Below, piece after piece: positions 1-5,616 of a stretch of DNA of 5,809 nucleotides. A program made the position numbers and the translations under genes. A model generated the notes under the pieces. That model was given only the letters and a program-made list of their open reading frames with translations. It made no database searches and was not told where the DNA came from. Source of the DNA: Bdellovibrionales bacterium (GTDB lineage: Bacteria > Bdellovibrionota > UBA1018 > CAIMNF01). The stretch lies in NCBI GenBank assembly GCA_947457605.1, contig CANGWP010000139.1:1-5809 (forward strand), written 5' to 3'. How positions within the stretch are numbered: position 1 is the stretch's first letter; the number at the start of each line of letters is the position of its first letter.

Positions 1-230
1 ACACTGTCAATCTCTCTTGGATCGATCTGGGAGAGAATCGCTTTTCGCCGTTTCTGAAGAACCTTGACGATGTCCCGAATGAGACCTGCTTCGGCAAGAG
101 CAGCGTCCCTGGATTTTTCCTTGCGAGCCTTCTTGATCAGCTTCAGTTTCAGCAAATCAAGATTCTTCGAGGGAAGAAACCGCTCGAGATACAGATTCAG
201 GAAATTCAGGGCATTTGCTTCTGAGGACAC
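1..230 (-). CDS. Unrecognised basic helical protein, N-terminal part (runs off left edge)
   Basis: An open frame continues from a GTG at 230 to the window edge, about 76 codons, with no stop. The product begins M-S-S-E-A-N-A-L-N-F-L and continues with leucine-, lysine- and arginine-rich amphipathic segments such as DLLKLKLIKKARKEK and IVKVLQKRRKAIL. This composition looks coding and suggests a soluble, basic, mostly helical protein. I do not recognise a family. No ATG lies in this frame, and the frame is closed upstream by the TAG of the HNH gene, so GTG 9 nt after that stop is the most plausible start. The Shine-Dalgarno match is poor, which suggests translation coupled to the upstream HNH gene. 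The 3' part is not visible, so length and function cannot be given. Confidence 0.6.
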   Translation of the reverse strand, partial: MSSEANALNFLNLYLERFLPSKNLDLLKLKLIKKARKEKSRDAALAEAGLIRDIVKVLQKRRKAILSQIDPREIDS

Positions 231-239
231 GTCGCCAGT

Positions 240-779
240 CTAGCGTGAATCCGTGCCGCCTGTATAGGTCTGAACCAGGATCCGGATGTATTCCGGGCTA
301 TTGGTGAAGTCGATGTTCAGTCCCATGAAGGGGAGCCAGATCGGCTCACGGGGGGCTTGTTTCAGGCGCATGCCGGCCTCTTCGGGGGTCCTGCCGCCCT
401 TTTTCAGATTGCAGGGCCTGCACGCGGTCACGATGTTGTCCCAGCTCTTCGGTCCCCCCTTAACCACAGGGATCACATGATCCATGGTCAGCTGGCTCAC
501 CAGGGGTTTGTGTCCGCAGTACTGGCAGGTATGGTGGTCCCGGAGGAAAATGTTGTTGCGGTTGAAGCGGACCACGTTTTTCCGGCTTTTCAGCGGAACA
601 AATTTGATCAGGCGAAGAACCCGGGGAATCGGAATGCTCACCGAAACCGATCGAATCATTTGGTCCGAACTCTCGACGATTTCCACTTTTCCTGAAAAGA
701 AGAGCTGAATGGCTTTTTGCCACGAAATTACTTGAAGGGGCTGAAATGATGCATTTAAAAGAAGGGCCCGTCCTTCCAT
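240..779 (-). CDS. HNH endonuclease family protein
   Basis: This 179-residue protein belongs to the HNH nuclease family (HNH_5/McrA-like type). The N-terminal segment LNASFQPLQVISWQKAI with a nearby SGKVEIV is typical of this widespread chromosomal subfamily. The zinc-knuckle and beta-beta-alpha-metal core is complete. It has a CQYC pair at residues 85-88, a catalytic DH at 100-101, N115 in the WDNIV segment, and a second Cys pair CRPCN at 120-124. Such proteins are predicted to be metal-dependent DNA nucleases, but the role of this subfamily is not established. It has no methylase or restriction partner here, which argues against a classical restriction system. The ATG at 779 fits the conserved N-terminus, although its ribosome site is weak. 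It is divergent from the thioredoxin-like gene and probably co-transcribed with the gene ending at the left edge. Confidence 0.9.
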   Translation of the reverse strand: MEGRALLLNASFQPLQVISWQKAIQLFFSGKVEIVESSDQMIRSVSVSIPIPRVLRLIKFVPLKSRKNVVRFNRNNIFLRDHHTCQYCGHKPLVSQLTMDHVIPVVKGGPKSWDNIVTACRPCNLKKGGRTPEEAGMRLKQAPREPIWLPFMGLNIDFTNSPEYIRILVQTYTGGTDSR

Positions 780-785
780 ATCTTT

Positions 786-816
786 TATGATAAATTGAAA
801 CCCACAGACAGGACAA
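786..816. promoter_or_regulatory. Possible overlapping divergent promoters between HNH and thioredoxin-like genes
   Basis: The 48-bp gap between the divergent genes contains TATGATA at 786-792. Read on the plus strand it gives TATGAT, and on the minus strand it gives TATCAT. Each is a five-of-six match to a sigma-70 -10 box. For the minus strand, TTGTCC (816 to 811) lies 18 bp upstream and matches the -35 box at four of six positions. No convincing -35 exists for the plus strand. The minus-strand start would leave a very short leader before the ATG at 779. This is a pattern match only. Confidence 0.3.
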
Positions 817-820
817 GAGG
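816..820 (+). promoter_or_regulatory. Ribosome binding site deciding the thioredoxin-like start
   Basis: AGAGG lies 7 nt before the ATG at 828. This favours that start over the in-frame TTG at 795, which has no ribosome site and would add 11 polar residues before the membrane anchor. Confidence 0.7.
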
Positions 821-827
821 TGGAAAA

Positions 828-1337
828 ATGACGAAAAAAGCGGGAATCATAGCGGTTTTTTTAGGTGTTTGCCTTTTGACGTACCTCGCAGTGAAGGAAT
901 CTCCCTCTTCTTCGCCTCAGGTGACGGATGCGGCCTTGAGCAAGCTCAATGACTTTGATCGAGGAAAACTGAAGGGAAATCACTACTTGCTGCACTTCTG
1001 GGCGAAGTGGTGTGAGCCCTGCGCGGTCGAGATCCCCCATCTGGTAGAGTTCGCGCGCCAAGTGAAAACTTCAAAGCCGCTCTATGTGCTTGCAGTGAGT
1101 CTCGACAATACGATGGAGGAGGCGATGGAGATTCTCCCTGGGCAGGGCAAGGACTTGCCACCAAATTTTCTCCTGGCGCTTGATCCGGAACACCGCGTGG
1201 CTGAGGCGCTGGGATCCTATCAATATCCGGAGACCTATCTCGTCGGCCCGGATGGTCGAATCCTGGAAAAGTGGATTGGAGCCCAACCTTGGAAGAAGCC
1301 GGAAGTACTTCAGTATTTCAACTCGAAGCTTCAATAG
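828..1337 (+). CDS. Membrane-anchored thioredoxin/TlpA-like disulfide protein
   Basis: This 169-residue protein has a short N-terminal hydrophobic helix (about residues 6-22) after MTKK, so it is probably anchored in the inner membrane with its thioredoxin domain in the periplasm. The domain has the redox motif WAKWCEPC, with C62 and C65 as the active-site pair. A strand YVLAVSLD (86-93) follows, then the cis-proline region YPETYLV (133-139) and VGPDGRILEKWIGA (139-152). This is the TlpA/ResA/DsbE-like layout. The CEPC dipeptide resembles that of ResA-type reductases that reduce apocytochrome c or other periplasmic thiols, but the client cannot be deduced. No cytochrome-maturation gene is nearby. 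Cys15 sits in LGVC, a poor lipobox because Val precedes the Cys, so I do not call it a lipoprotein. Its last 20 bp overlap the convergent M14 gene. Confidence 0.88.
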   Translation: MTKKAGIIAVFLGVCLLTYLAVKESPSSSPQVTDAALSKLNDFDRGKLKGNHYLLHFWAKWCEPCAVEIPHLVEFARQVKTSKPLYVLAVSLDNTMEEAMEILPGQGKDLPPNFLLALDPEHRVAEALGSYQYPETYLVGPDGRILEKWIGAQPWKKPEVLQYFNSKLQ

Positions 1338-2328
1338 AGGGCCATCGCAAAAGTGCGGCCTTTCGATGGTGGTCTTGATCGACCTTGGTCCAGACAGGGT
1401 GGGATGCAGTGGAGTGGACCAGGAAATCAAAGAGTGGCAAATGCCTGCGCATGGCTCGCTTCATGCGGTGGGGTTTGACGGGATTGAAGGGCCCGAGGAG
1501 GCTGAAGAATTGGAGCGGATTTTTTCGAACCCAGTTCCAGGAACCCATTTCGAGCGTGAGTGGAAGAAAGTTCCTGTCAGGACCGACTCTGAAGAGCAGG
1601 TAATCCCACAAGTCTCCATGAGTGGTGTAGTGCTTGGCCTGCGGCTCAAACAGATACACATGATTGGGCATCACCTGATCCAGCAGTTCCCGGAGAGCAT
1701 GAACCTGATGGATTCCATGAAAGGCTTGCCTGGACTTGGCGTAGGGAAACCAAAGTTGATCCTGTGAGCCAAATCCGGAATGAAGATCCAAAGCCAGGGT
1801 GCAGGCTGAATCCTTGGTTTCTTCCAGGATCCAGTCCACAAGAGAGCGCGACTCAGGCTCCATTCCATCGTGGGTTTGCGAAGCATTTCCACGATACCAT
1901 GGCAATTTGGATGAGTAGGATTGTCCTCCGACCCCAAGGCTTGCCGAACTGGATTGGATCGGGGAATTCCGCATGAGGTCCACGCCGTTGCCATTGGATC
2001 TCTGGAAACGGGACATGCCAATCGGATTTAAAAGCGGCACAAAAGAGATTCTCACCCGCTTCAGTGCTTCCTGAAGCAACGCATCCCAGGAGATCCTTGC
2101 CTCAATGTGATGCATGAAAGAAAGGGCGACCTGGGTTCCGATTTTTTCAAGACCGTGAACCCCTGCTGTGAAAATCAGATGAGGTACGAAAGGATCGTTT
2201 GAGCCGAGAGTAAAAGCAAAGATGGAAAATTCAGACGACCCCGACTTGAGGTTGGTCAGAGTTCGGACTTTGCCGAATTTTCCCCAAGTATGGCTGAGCT
2301 GAAATACATCCCGGTATTCTGGAAACAT
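1318..2328 (-). CDS. M14-family zinc peptidase/amidohydrolase
   Basis: This 336-residue protein carries the zinc-carboxypeptidase (M14) signature. The first metal ligands are H58 and E61 in AGVHGLE. NPIG (101-104) and GVDLMRN (115-121) match the family NPDG...GVDLNRN region. The third ligand is H183 in LDLHSGFG, and the general-base Glu is E260 in LTLEMGSW. The HGxE form and the short fold resemble desuccinylase/aspartoacylase-like or DUF2817-like M14 members more than digestive carboxypeptidases. The expected activity is hydrolysis of a peptide or amide bond; the substrate is unknown. No signal peptide is seen, so it is probably cytoplasmic. It is the last gene of the acyltransferase operon. 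The ATG at 2328 is the only usable start before residue 72 and lies inside the PlsC-like gene. Its ribosome site (AGGA, about 12 nt upstream) is loosely spaced, suggesting coupled translation. Confidence 0.85.
   Translation of the reverse strand: MFPEYRDVFQLSHTWGKFGKVRTLTNLKSGSSEFSIFAFTLGSNDPFVPHLIFTAGVHGLEKIGTQVALSFMHHIEARISWDALLQEALKRVRISFVPLLNPIGMSRFQRSNGNGVDLMRNSPIQSSSASLGVGGQSYSSKLPWYRGNASQTHDGMEPESRSLVDWILEETKDSACTLALDLHSGFGSQDQLWFPYAKSRQAFHGIHQVHALRELLDQVMPNHVYLFEPQAKHYTTHGDLWDYLLFRVGPDRNFLPLTLEMGSWNWVRKNPLQFFSLLGPFNPVKPHRMKRAMRRHLPLFDFLVHSTASHPVWTKVDQDHHRKAALLRWPSIEASS
1338..1369 (+). terminator. Hairpin cluster right after the thioredoxin-like stop, possible terminator
   Basis: Directly after the stop at 1337, AGGGC (1338-1342) and CGCA (1346-1349) can pair with TGCG (1354-1357) and GCCTT (1358-1362). 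The pairing allows one GU and a 3-nt bulge, with a 4-nt loop AAAG. A competing perfect 6-bp repeat, CCATCG (1342-1347) and CGATGG (1364-1369), shares the same bases. Only three T residues follow the first hairpin, so it is a poor intrinsic terminator. The element lies inside the 3' coding end of the M14 gene on the other strand. Confidence 0.35.
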
Positions 2329-3052
2329 GAGCAGATCTTATCCTGAGTTCAGCATGATTTGCGAGTGTCTTCCGATCCCCGACCTCTGGACGCAGGCGAC
2401 CAAGATACCTGAGTCGTGCCCGGATTTTCTTTCGGGAGCAAAGCTTGAGAAGGTGAGAAAGAAAGCGATGGTCCCCATGGTAGGGTACGGCATCATCATC
2501 GTAGCTGATTTGAAAAAGGTGAACCGGCACTTCAGCATCAATCGCACTTTGGAAGAGCGCCGGACGGAAGGGCAGCACATCAGAGCCGTCGCTCGAGGTT
2601 CCTTCCGGAAAAAGAACCACTGGAATCCGTGAGGCAAGGACTTCCTCGATTCGGGACGATTCAGACTTCAGTTGGGTTCGGCTTCTTCGTTCAACGAACA
2701 AGCAACCGGCAAGGCGAGTGATGAGTCCAAGTCCAAAAGAGTGTTTCACCTCGACTGAAGTGACGAACAAAAAGGGCGCCACCCTTGAGAGCACGAGAAC
2801 ATCCACATACGAGAGATGATTTGCAACGATCAGGCCCGATCTGATCTCGGGGGGCATGTCCAGGAGGTAGGTACGGATGCCCAGGATTCGGAGGGCACGA
2901 GTTGAGTAGTCAGCAATGCGGTTCGCTATTTTTTTGGAGTCCACCGCAGAATTTCTGTTCTTCTTTGGGCGAAATGCCGCATCCAGAATTGATTCCGCAA
3001 GAAAGGAAGCGATCAGTGTGAAGAATGATGCCAGTTTAAGCGCTCTGTTCAT
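2231..3052 (-). CDS. PlsC/OlsA-like 1-acyl-glycerol-3-phosphate O-acyltransferase family protein
   Basis: This 273-residue protein is a member of the PlsC acyltransferase superfamily. A hydrophobic N-terminal helix (about residues 7-23) should attach it to the inner membrane. Motif I is NHLSYVD, the HX4D catalytic pair H79 and D84. Motif II is GCLFVERR (116-123). Motif III is FPEGTSS (148-154), which binds the phosphate or acceptor. Motif IV is VPVHLFQISY (175-184). It would move an acyl chain to a hydroxyl, on lysophosphatidate (PlsC) or on a lyso-aminolipid (OlsA/GlsA). The upstream COG3176-type N-acyltransferase favours the second. The ATG at 3052 was chosen because AAGGAG sits 8 nt upstream; a TTG 18 nt further upstream would place that site inside the gene. 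The family fold seems to end near residue 242. The last 31 residues are encoded entirely within the overlap with the M14 gene and look non-conserved. Confidence 0.88.
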   Translation of the reverse strand: MNRALKLASFFTLIASFLAESILDAAFRPKKNRNSAVDSKKIANRIADYSTRALRILGIRTYLLDMPPEIRSGLIVANHLSYVDVLVLSRVAPFLFVTSVEVKHSFGLGLITRLAGCLFVERRSRTQLKSESSRIEEVLASRIPVVLFPEGTSSDGSDVLPFRPALFQSAIDAEVPVHLFQISYDDDAVPYHGDHRFLSHLLKLCSRKKIRARLRYLGRLRPEVGDRKTLANHAELRIRSAHVSRIPGCISAQPYLGKIRQSPNSDQPQVGVV

Positions 3053-3827
3053 TCCGGTATCTCCTTTCAAAGTTTGATTTCAATTCGCTCAGCTTCAGGA
3101 TCGTGAGGTAGTCAATGCAGTTGAAATCGCGATCCAGTGCCGGCAGTCCGTAGACTTTGGCCCCGGCCGAAAAATAACTTCGAAGAAGGGAGGGAATCTC
3201 GATCAGACCACAGGGAGGTTGGTTTTTTTCGTCTTCGCGGAATTGGTAGGGAATGCTGGGCTCGATGTTCCACTCGGAACCGATTCGGCCATTGAGCAAG
3301 AGCCCTTCCTGAATCTCCTGCACGCTCGCATAGGAGGTGGTCTTGATGCTCGAGCAACCAAAAAGATAGTCGGCCTTGGTCTCAATGGCATACTGGACGA
3401 TTCCCCTCCAGAGGAGGTTGATGACGGCCCCTTTGCGATGTTCTTTTTTGATGCAGGCGCGGCCCAATTCCAGCTTGATCCCGGGGCTTTTTAGAAATTC
3501 ATCGAGTTCAAACTCAGTTGCCGAATAAAAGGAATTGGTAAAGGCCGAGCAGAGCAGACGGTAGGCGCCCACAATCTCACCGGTTTCTGGTGTCTTGATG
3601 ATGAGGTGATCGCAGGCGAGGTCAAATCGATCGACATCGAGGTTGTGATCCAGGGCTTCGACCCCGTATTCTTCACCGAAAATCGAGGTGCGCATTTTGA
3701 GGACCTCTTCCAGTTCGGATGGCTGGTCGAGGGTTTTCAGAACATACCGGGGGGTGCGGATCTCGAGGTGAACAAAGGGCTCGGCACCCCGATGCATAAG
3801 AATGGATTTCAAGAGTTTGGTTTCCAT
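3036..3827 (-). CDS. GNAT N-acyltransferase, COG3176/OlsB-like (aminolipid synthesis)
   Basis: This 263-residue protein belongs to the GNAT subfamily once called putative hemolysin (COG3176, Acetyltransf_5), which includes the ornithine-lipid enzyme OlsB and the glycine-lipid enzyme GlsB. Visible landmarks are the N-terminal MRTSIFGEEYG (45-55), GEIVGAYRLL (83-92), FYSATEFELDEF (100-111) and the family motif LELGRACIKKEHR (119-131). GCSSIKT (157-163) and the C-terminal PALDRDFNCIDYLTIL follow. These enzymes use acyl-ACP to N-acylate an amino acid; the acceptor (ornithine, glycine, lysine or another) cannot be read from sequence. The ATG at 3827 is supported by AGGAG 6 nt upstream (3838 to 3834). 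It is the first gene of the operon and overlaps the PlsC-like gene by 17 bp. A genuine haemolysin is unlikely. Confidence 0.85.
   Translation of the reverse strand: METKLLKSILMHRGAEPFVHLEIRTPRYVLKTLDQPSELEEVLKMRTSIFGEEYGVEALDHNLDVDRFDLACDHLIIKTPETGEIVGAYRLLCSAFTNSFYSATEFELDEFLKSPGIKLELGRACIKKEHRKGAVINLLWRGIVQYAIETKADYLFGCSSIKTTSYASVQEIQEGLLLNGRIGSEWNIEPSIPYQFREDEKNQPPCGLIEIPSLLRSYFSAGAKVYGLPALDRDFNCIDYLTILKLSELKSNFERRYRNEQSA
3061..3066 (-). promoter_or_regulatory. Ribosome binding site of the PlsC-like gene
   Basis: AAGGAG (3066 to 3061) lies 8 nt before the ATG at 3052, inside the end of the upstream GNAT gene. It fixes the start and implies translational coupling of the two acyltransferases. 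Confidence 0.8.
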
Positions 3828-3868
3828 GGATCTCTCCTTTTAGGCAAAGACTAGCAACCCTTCGAAAA

Positions 3869-3888
3869 CACTGGGTTTCAATCCAGTG
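3869..3888. repeat. Inverted repeat in the divergent control region
   Basis: CACTGG (3869-3874) and CCAGTG (3883-3888) form a perfect 6-bp inverted repeat around an 8-nt centre, with a possible seventh GU pair in RNA. No T-run follows, so an operator is more likely than a terminator. It lies 41 bp upstream of the GNAT start codon. Confidence 0.4.
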
Positions 3889-3894
3889 AGGGCA

Positions 3895-3912
3895 TGGTCA
3901 GATTTTGGTCAG
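3895..3912 (+). repeat. Tandem 7-bp direct repeat phased by 11 bp
   Basis: TGGTCAG occurs at 3895-3901 and again at 3906-3912, with T-rich spacers. The 11-bp period is about one helical turn, so both copies face the same side of the DNA. This could be a regulator binding site, but short repeats arise by chance. Confidence 0.3.
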
Positions 3913-3921
3913 TTTTGTGGC

Positions 3922-3949
3922 TAAAGTTTAGGCGGCACTCTGACGATAA
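3922..3949 (+). promoter_or_regulatory. Candidate FliA/sigma-28-type promoter for the sigma-54 activator gene
   Basis: TAAAGTTT (3922-3929) is identical to the enterobacterial FliA -35 consensus. GACGATAA (3942-3949) matches the -10 consensus GCCGATAA at seven of eight positions. The spacer is 12 nt, where 11 is usual. The predicted transcript would start near 3956, giving a leader of about 30 nt that contains the ribosome site at 3978-3981. As a caution, CTAAAGTTTAG is itself a palindrome and might be an operator. Confidence 0.5.
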
Positions 3950-3950
3950 G

Positions 3951-3968
3951 TTCGACAGAAGTGTTGAA
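3951..3968 (+). repeat. Short hairpin-forming repeat in the leader region
   Basis: TTCGACA (3951-3957) can pair with TGTTGAA (3962-3968), with one GU pair and a GAAG loop. It sits between the candidate -10 box and the ribosome site, so it may be an operator or a 5' stabilising hairpin. If the transcript starts near 3956, part of the left arm is lost. Confidence 0.25.
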
Positions 3969-3977
3969 AAACCATAC

Positions 3978-3981
3978 GAGG
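3978..3981 (+). promoter_or_regulatory. Ribosome binding site deciding the sigma-54 activator start
   Basis: GAGG lies 5 nt before the ATG at 3987. The in-frame ATG at 3894 has GAGG only 2-3 nt away and lies upstream of the candidate promoter, so 3987 is preferred. Confidence 0.65.
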
Positions 3982-3986
3982 TTCAC

Positions 3987-5591
3987 ATGATCAATTGGGA
4001 AGAATTACGTCACATTCACGTTATCCGAAAGCTCCAGCAAATCATCGGCCAGTGGTTTCATGCCGAGGTTTTCTTCCTCGATGAGCGGGGCGTGGTTCGG
4101 AACTACGATCCTTACGATCGACAGCGGGAATTCAAGAATCCCTTGTGTGGGAATCTTCTTCCAAAAGAGCCGGGACGGGAAATGGTCCTGAACTTCTTTC
4201 GGGAAGTTTCAGATCAGTTCTCCCAACACAAGGATCCTCACTGGATTTCAAACGGGCCTCTAGGGTTTGAGAAGTTTTTTGCAGCCAAAGTACAACTTGA
4301 TGGGGAGTACCTCGGAGCTGTGGTGGCGTATTGCCATGTCGAGAATGAGGTTCCGGGAGATGCGGTGGCAAAGGCATCCAAGGAAATCGAGGCCCGCAAG
4401 ATGGATGTGGAGTTTTTCACTGACGCGGTGAAGAAGCTGAAACCCCTGGCACCATCCGAGGTGAAATATTTTTATGAACTGGTCGACCTGGTAGCGCAGG
4501 AGATCACCGCGTTTCATACCGAGATTTCAAAGCGGGAGGCGCGGATTCACGCACTCTCCAATCAGCTTGAGAACCGCTACAGCTACAACCAGATGATCGG
4601 AAAATCCAAGCCCATGCAGGAGCTGTATTCGATCCTCGACAAGGTTTCGAGTTCCGAGGCGACCGTGCTCATTCAAGGAGAAAACGGGACCGGTAAGGAG
4701 CTGATCGCACGCTCGGTTCACTTCAATTCTCCCCGTAAGGGATCAAATTTTGTAACGGTGAACTGCTCCGCACTGACCGAGACGCTTCTCGATAGCGAGC
4801 TCTTTGGACATGTGAAGGGTTCGTTTACGGGGGCGATCAAGGACAAAAAAGGTCTTTTTGAGATGGCCCACAACGGAACTCTGTTTCTGGATGAAGTCGG
4901 CGATATGAGTCTCACCATGCAGGTCAAGCTGCTACGGGTTCTTCAGCAAGGAACCCTCACTCCGGTGGGGGGAACTGATGAGAAGAAAGTGGATGTGCGG
5001 GTCATTGCCGCGACCAATCGGGACCTGAAGGGTATGATTGAAGAGGGCACATTCCGGGAAGATTTGTACTACCGGATCAACGTGATCAATATCCAGGTTC
5101 CTGCACTTCGTGATCGCAAGGAAGACATTCCGGTACTTGTGGACCACTTCCTTTTGAAGAACTGCAAAGAGAAGGAAATTCCACTTAAGCAGCTTACTTC
5201 GCGTGCGATGGAGAAAATCTTTGATTACCACTGGCCGGGCAACATCCGTCAGCTCGAGAACGAAATGGAGCGCCTGGTGGTGCTGTCAGGTACTGAAGCC
5301 AAGGTAGGCCCTGAAGTGCTCTCCCAACCCATTCGGGATGCAGCTCCGGGTGGCAGCGGGGGATCCGGCAAGGGGATGAGTTTCAAATTCGCGGGCAAAC
5401 TGAAGGATGCGATGGAAGAGCTTGAGAAAACCATGATCAAAGAAGGCTTGCGACGCACCAAGTGGAACAAGTCCAAGCTTGCAAAAGAGCTCGGAATCTC
5501 TCGTGCAGGACTGATCATGAAAGTAGAGAAGTACGGACTCGACAAGCGCAAAGGCATGCGCGATGACGAGGGTGGCGGTTCGGCAGCCTAA
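3987..5591 (+). CDS. Sigma-54-dependent Fis-family transcriptional activator
   Basis: This 534-residue bacterial enhancer-binding protein has three parts. Residues 1-120 form an unrecognised sensor starting INWEELRHIHVIRKLQQII, with LCGNLL at 53-58. It is not a receiver domain and may have a PAS/GAF/PocR-like fold. A helical, probably coiled-coil linker spans about 160-200. The AAA+ domain (about 204-435) has Walker A GENGTGKE (231-238) and the sigma-54 contact loop GSFTGA (278-283, Ser in place of the usual Ala). It also has Walker B TLFLDE (298-303), ATNRDL (342-347), the FREDLYYR arginine segment (356-363) and WPGNIRQLEN (416-425). A glycine-rich linker (454-463) leads to a Fis-type helix-turn-helix (about 494-518, LAKELGISRAGLIMKVEKYGL region). 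It should remodel sigma-54 RNA polymerase at distant promoters in response to a signal sensed by the N-terminus. Its targets are unknown; I see no sigma-54 promoter in the divergent region. Confidence 0.93.
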   Translation: MINWEELRHIHVIRKLQQIIGQWFHAEVFFLDERGVVRNYDPYDRQREFKNPLCGNLLPKEPGREMVLNFFREVSDQFSQHKDPHWISNGPLGFEKFFAAKVQLDGEYLGAVVAYCHVENEVPGDAVAKASKEIEARKMDVEFFTDAVKKLKPLAPSEVKYFYELVDLVAQEITAFHTEISKREARIHALSNQLENRYSYNQMIGKSKPMQELYSILDKVSSSEATVLIQGENGTGKELIARSVHFNSPRKGSNFVTVNCSALTETLLDSELFGHVKGSFTGAIKDKKGLFEMAHNGTLFLDEVGDMSLTMQVKLLRVLQQGTLTPVGGTDEKKVDVRVIAATNRDLKGMIEEGTFREDLYYRINVINIQVPALRDRKEDIPVLVDHFLLKNCKEKEIPLKQLTSRAMEKIFDYHWPGNIRQLENEMERLVVLSGTEAKVGPEVLSQPIRDAAPGGSGGSGKGMSFKFAGKLKDAMEELEKTMIKEGLRRTKWNKSKLAKELGISRAGLIMKVEKYGLDKRKGMRDDEGGGSAA

Positions 5592-5616
5592 GGTTTTATT
5601 GCCTCAACCTTTTTTT
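5590..5616 (+). terminator. Weak intrinsic terminator after the sigma-54 activator
   Basis: AAGGTT (5590-5595, starting in the stop codon) can pair with AACCTT (5606-5611), with a 10-nt loop. Five more T residues follow (5612-5616). The stem has only two GC pairs, so termination is likely to be inefficient. It overlaps the 3' end of the convergent DUF1295-type gene. Confidence 0.4.

Noticed and set aside
795..827. TTG at 795 as the start of the thioredoxin-like gene
   Set aside because: The ATG at 828 has an AGAGG ribosome site and starts directly before the hydrophobic anchor.
828..875. Lipoprotein signal with Cys15 in the thioredoxin-like protein
   Set aside because: The residue before the Cys is Val, which does not fit a lipobox. 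A plain signal anchor is more likely.
1180..1767. A 195-codon open frame on the plus strand starting inside the thioredoxin-like gene
   Set aside because: It lies antisense to the M14 gene, which carries complete zinc-peptidase motifs, and the product shows no recognisable domain. It is a shadow frame.
2338..2637. A 99-codon minus-strand frame overlapping the PlsC-like gene
   Set aside because: It has no recognisable motif and runs within the well-supported acyltransferase coding region. It might matter only as a trace of a frameshift near the acyltransferase end.
3036..3827. Haemolysin function for the GNAT gene
   Set aside because: The name is a historic label for COG3176. The sequence has GNAT acyltransferase motifs and an acyltransferase neighbour, with nothing resembling a toxin.
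3894..3986. In-frame ATG at 3894 as the start of the sigma-54 activator
   Set aside because: Its ribosome site spacing is too short, the extra 31 residues do not look conserved, and the candidate promoter lies downstream of it. The ATG at 3987 has a well-placed GAGG.
3828..3986. Sigma-54 promoter for the lipid operon or for autoregulation
   Set aside because: I scanned for GG, ten bases, GC. The nearest candidate (TGGC at 3918) has its GC one base out of place, and none was found on the minus strand.
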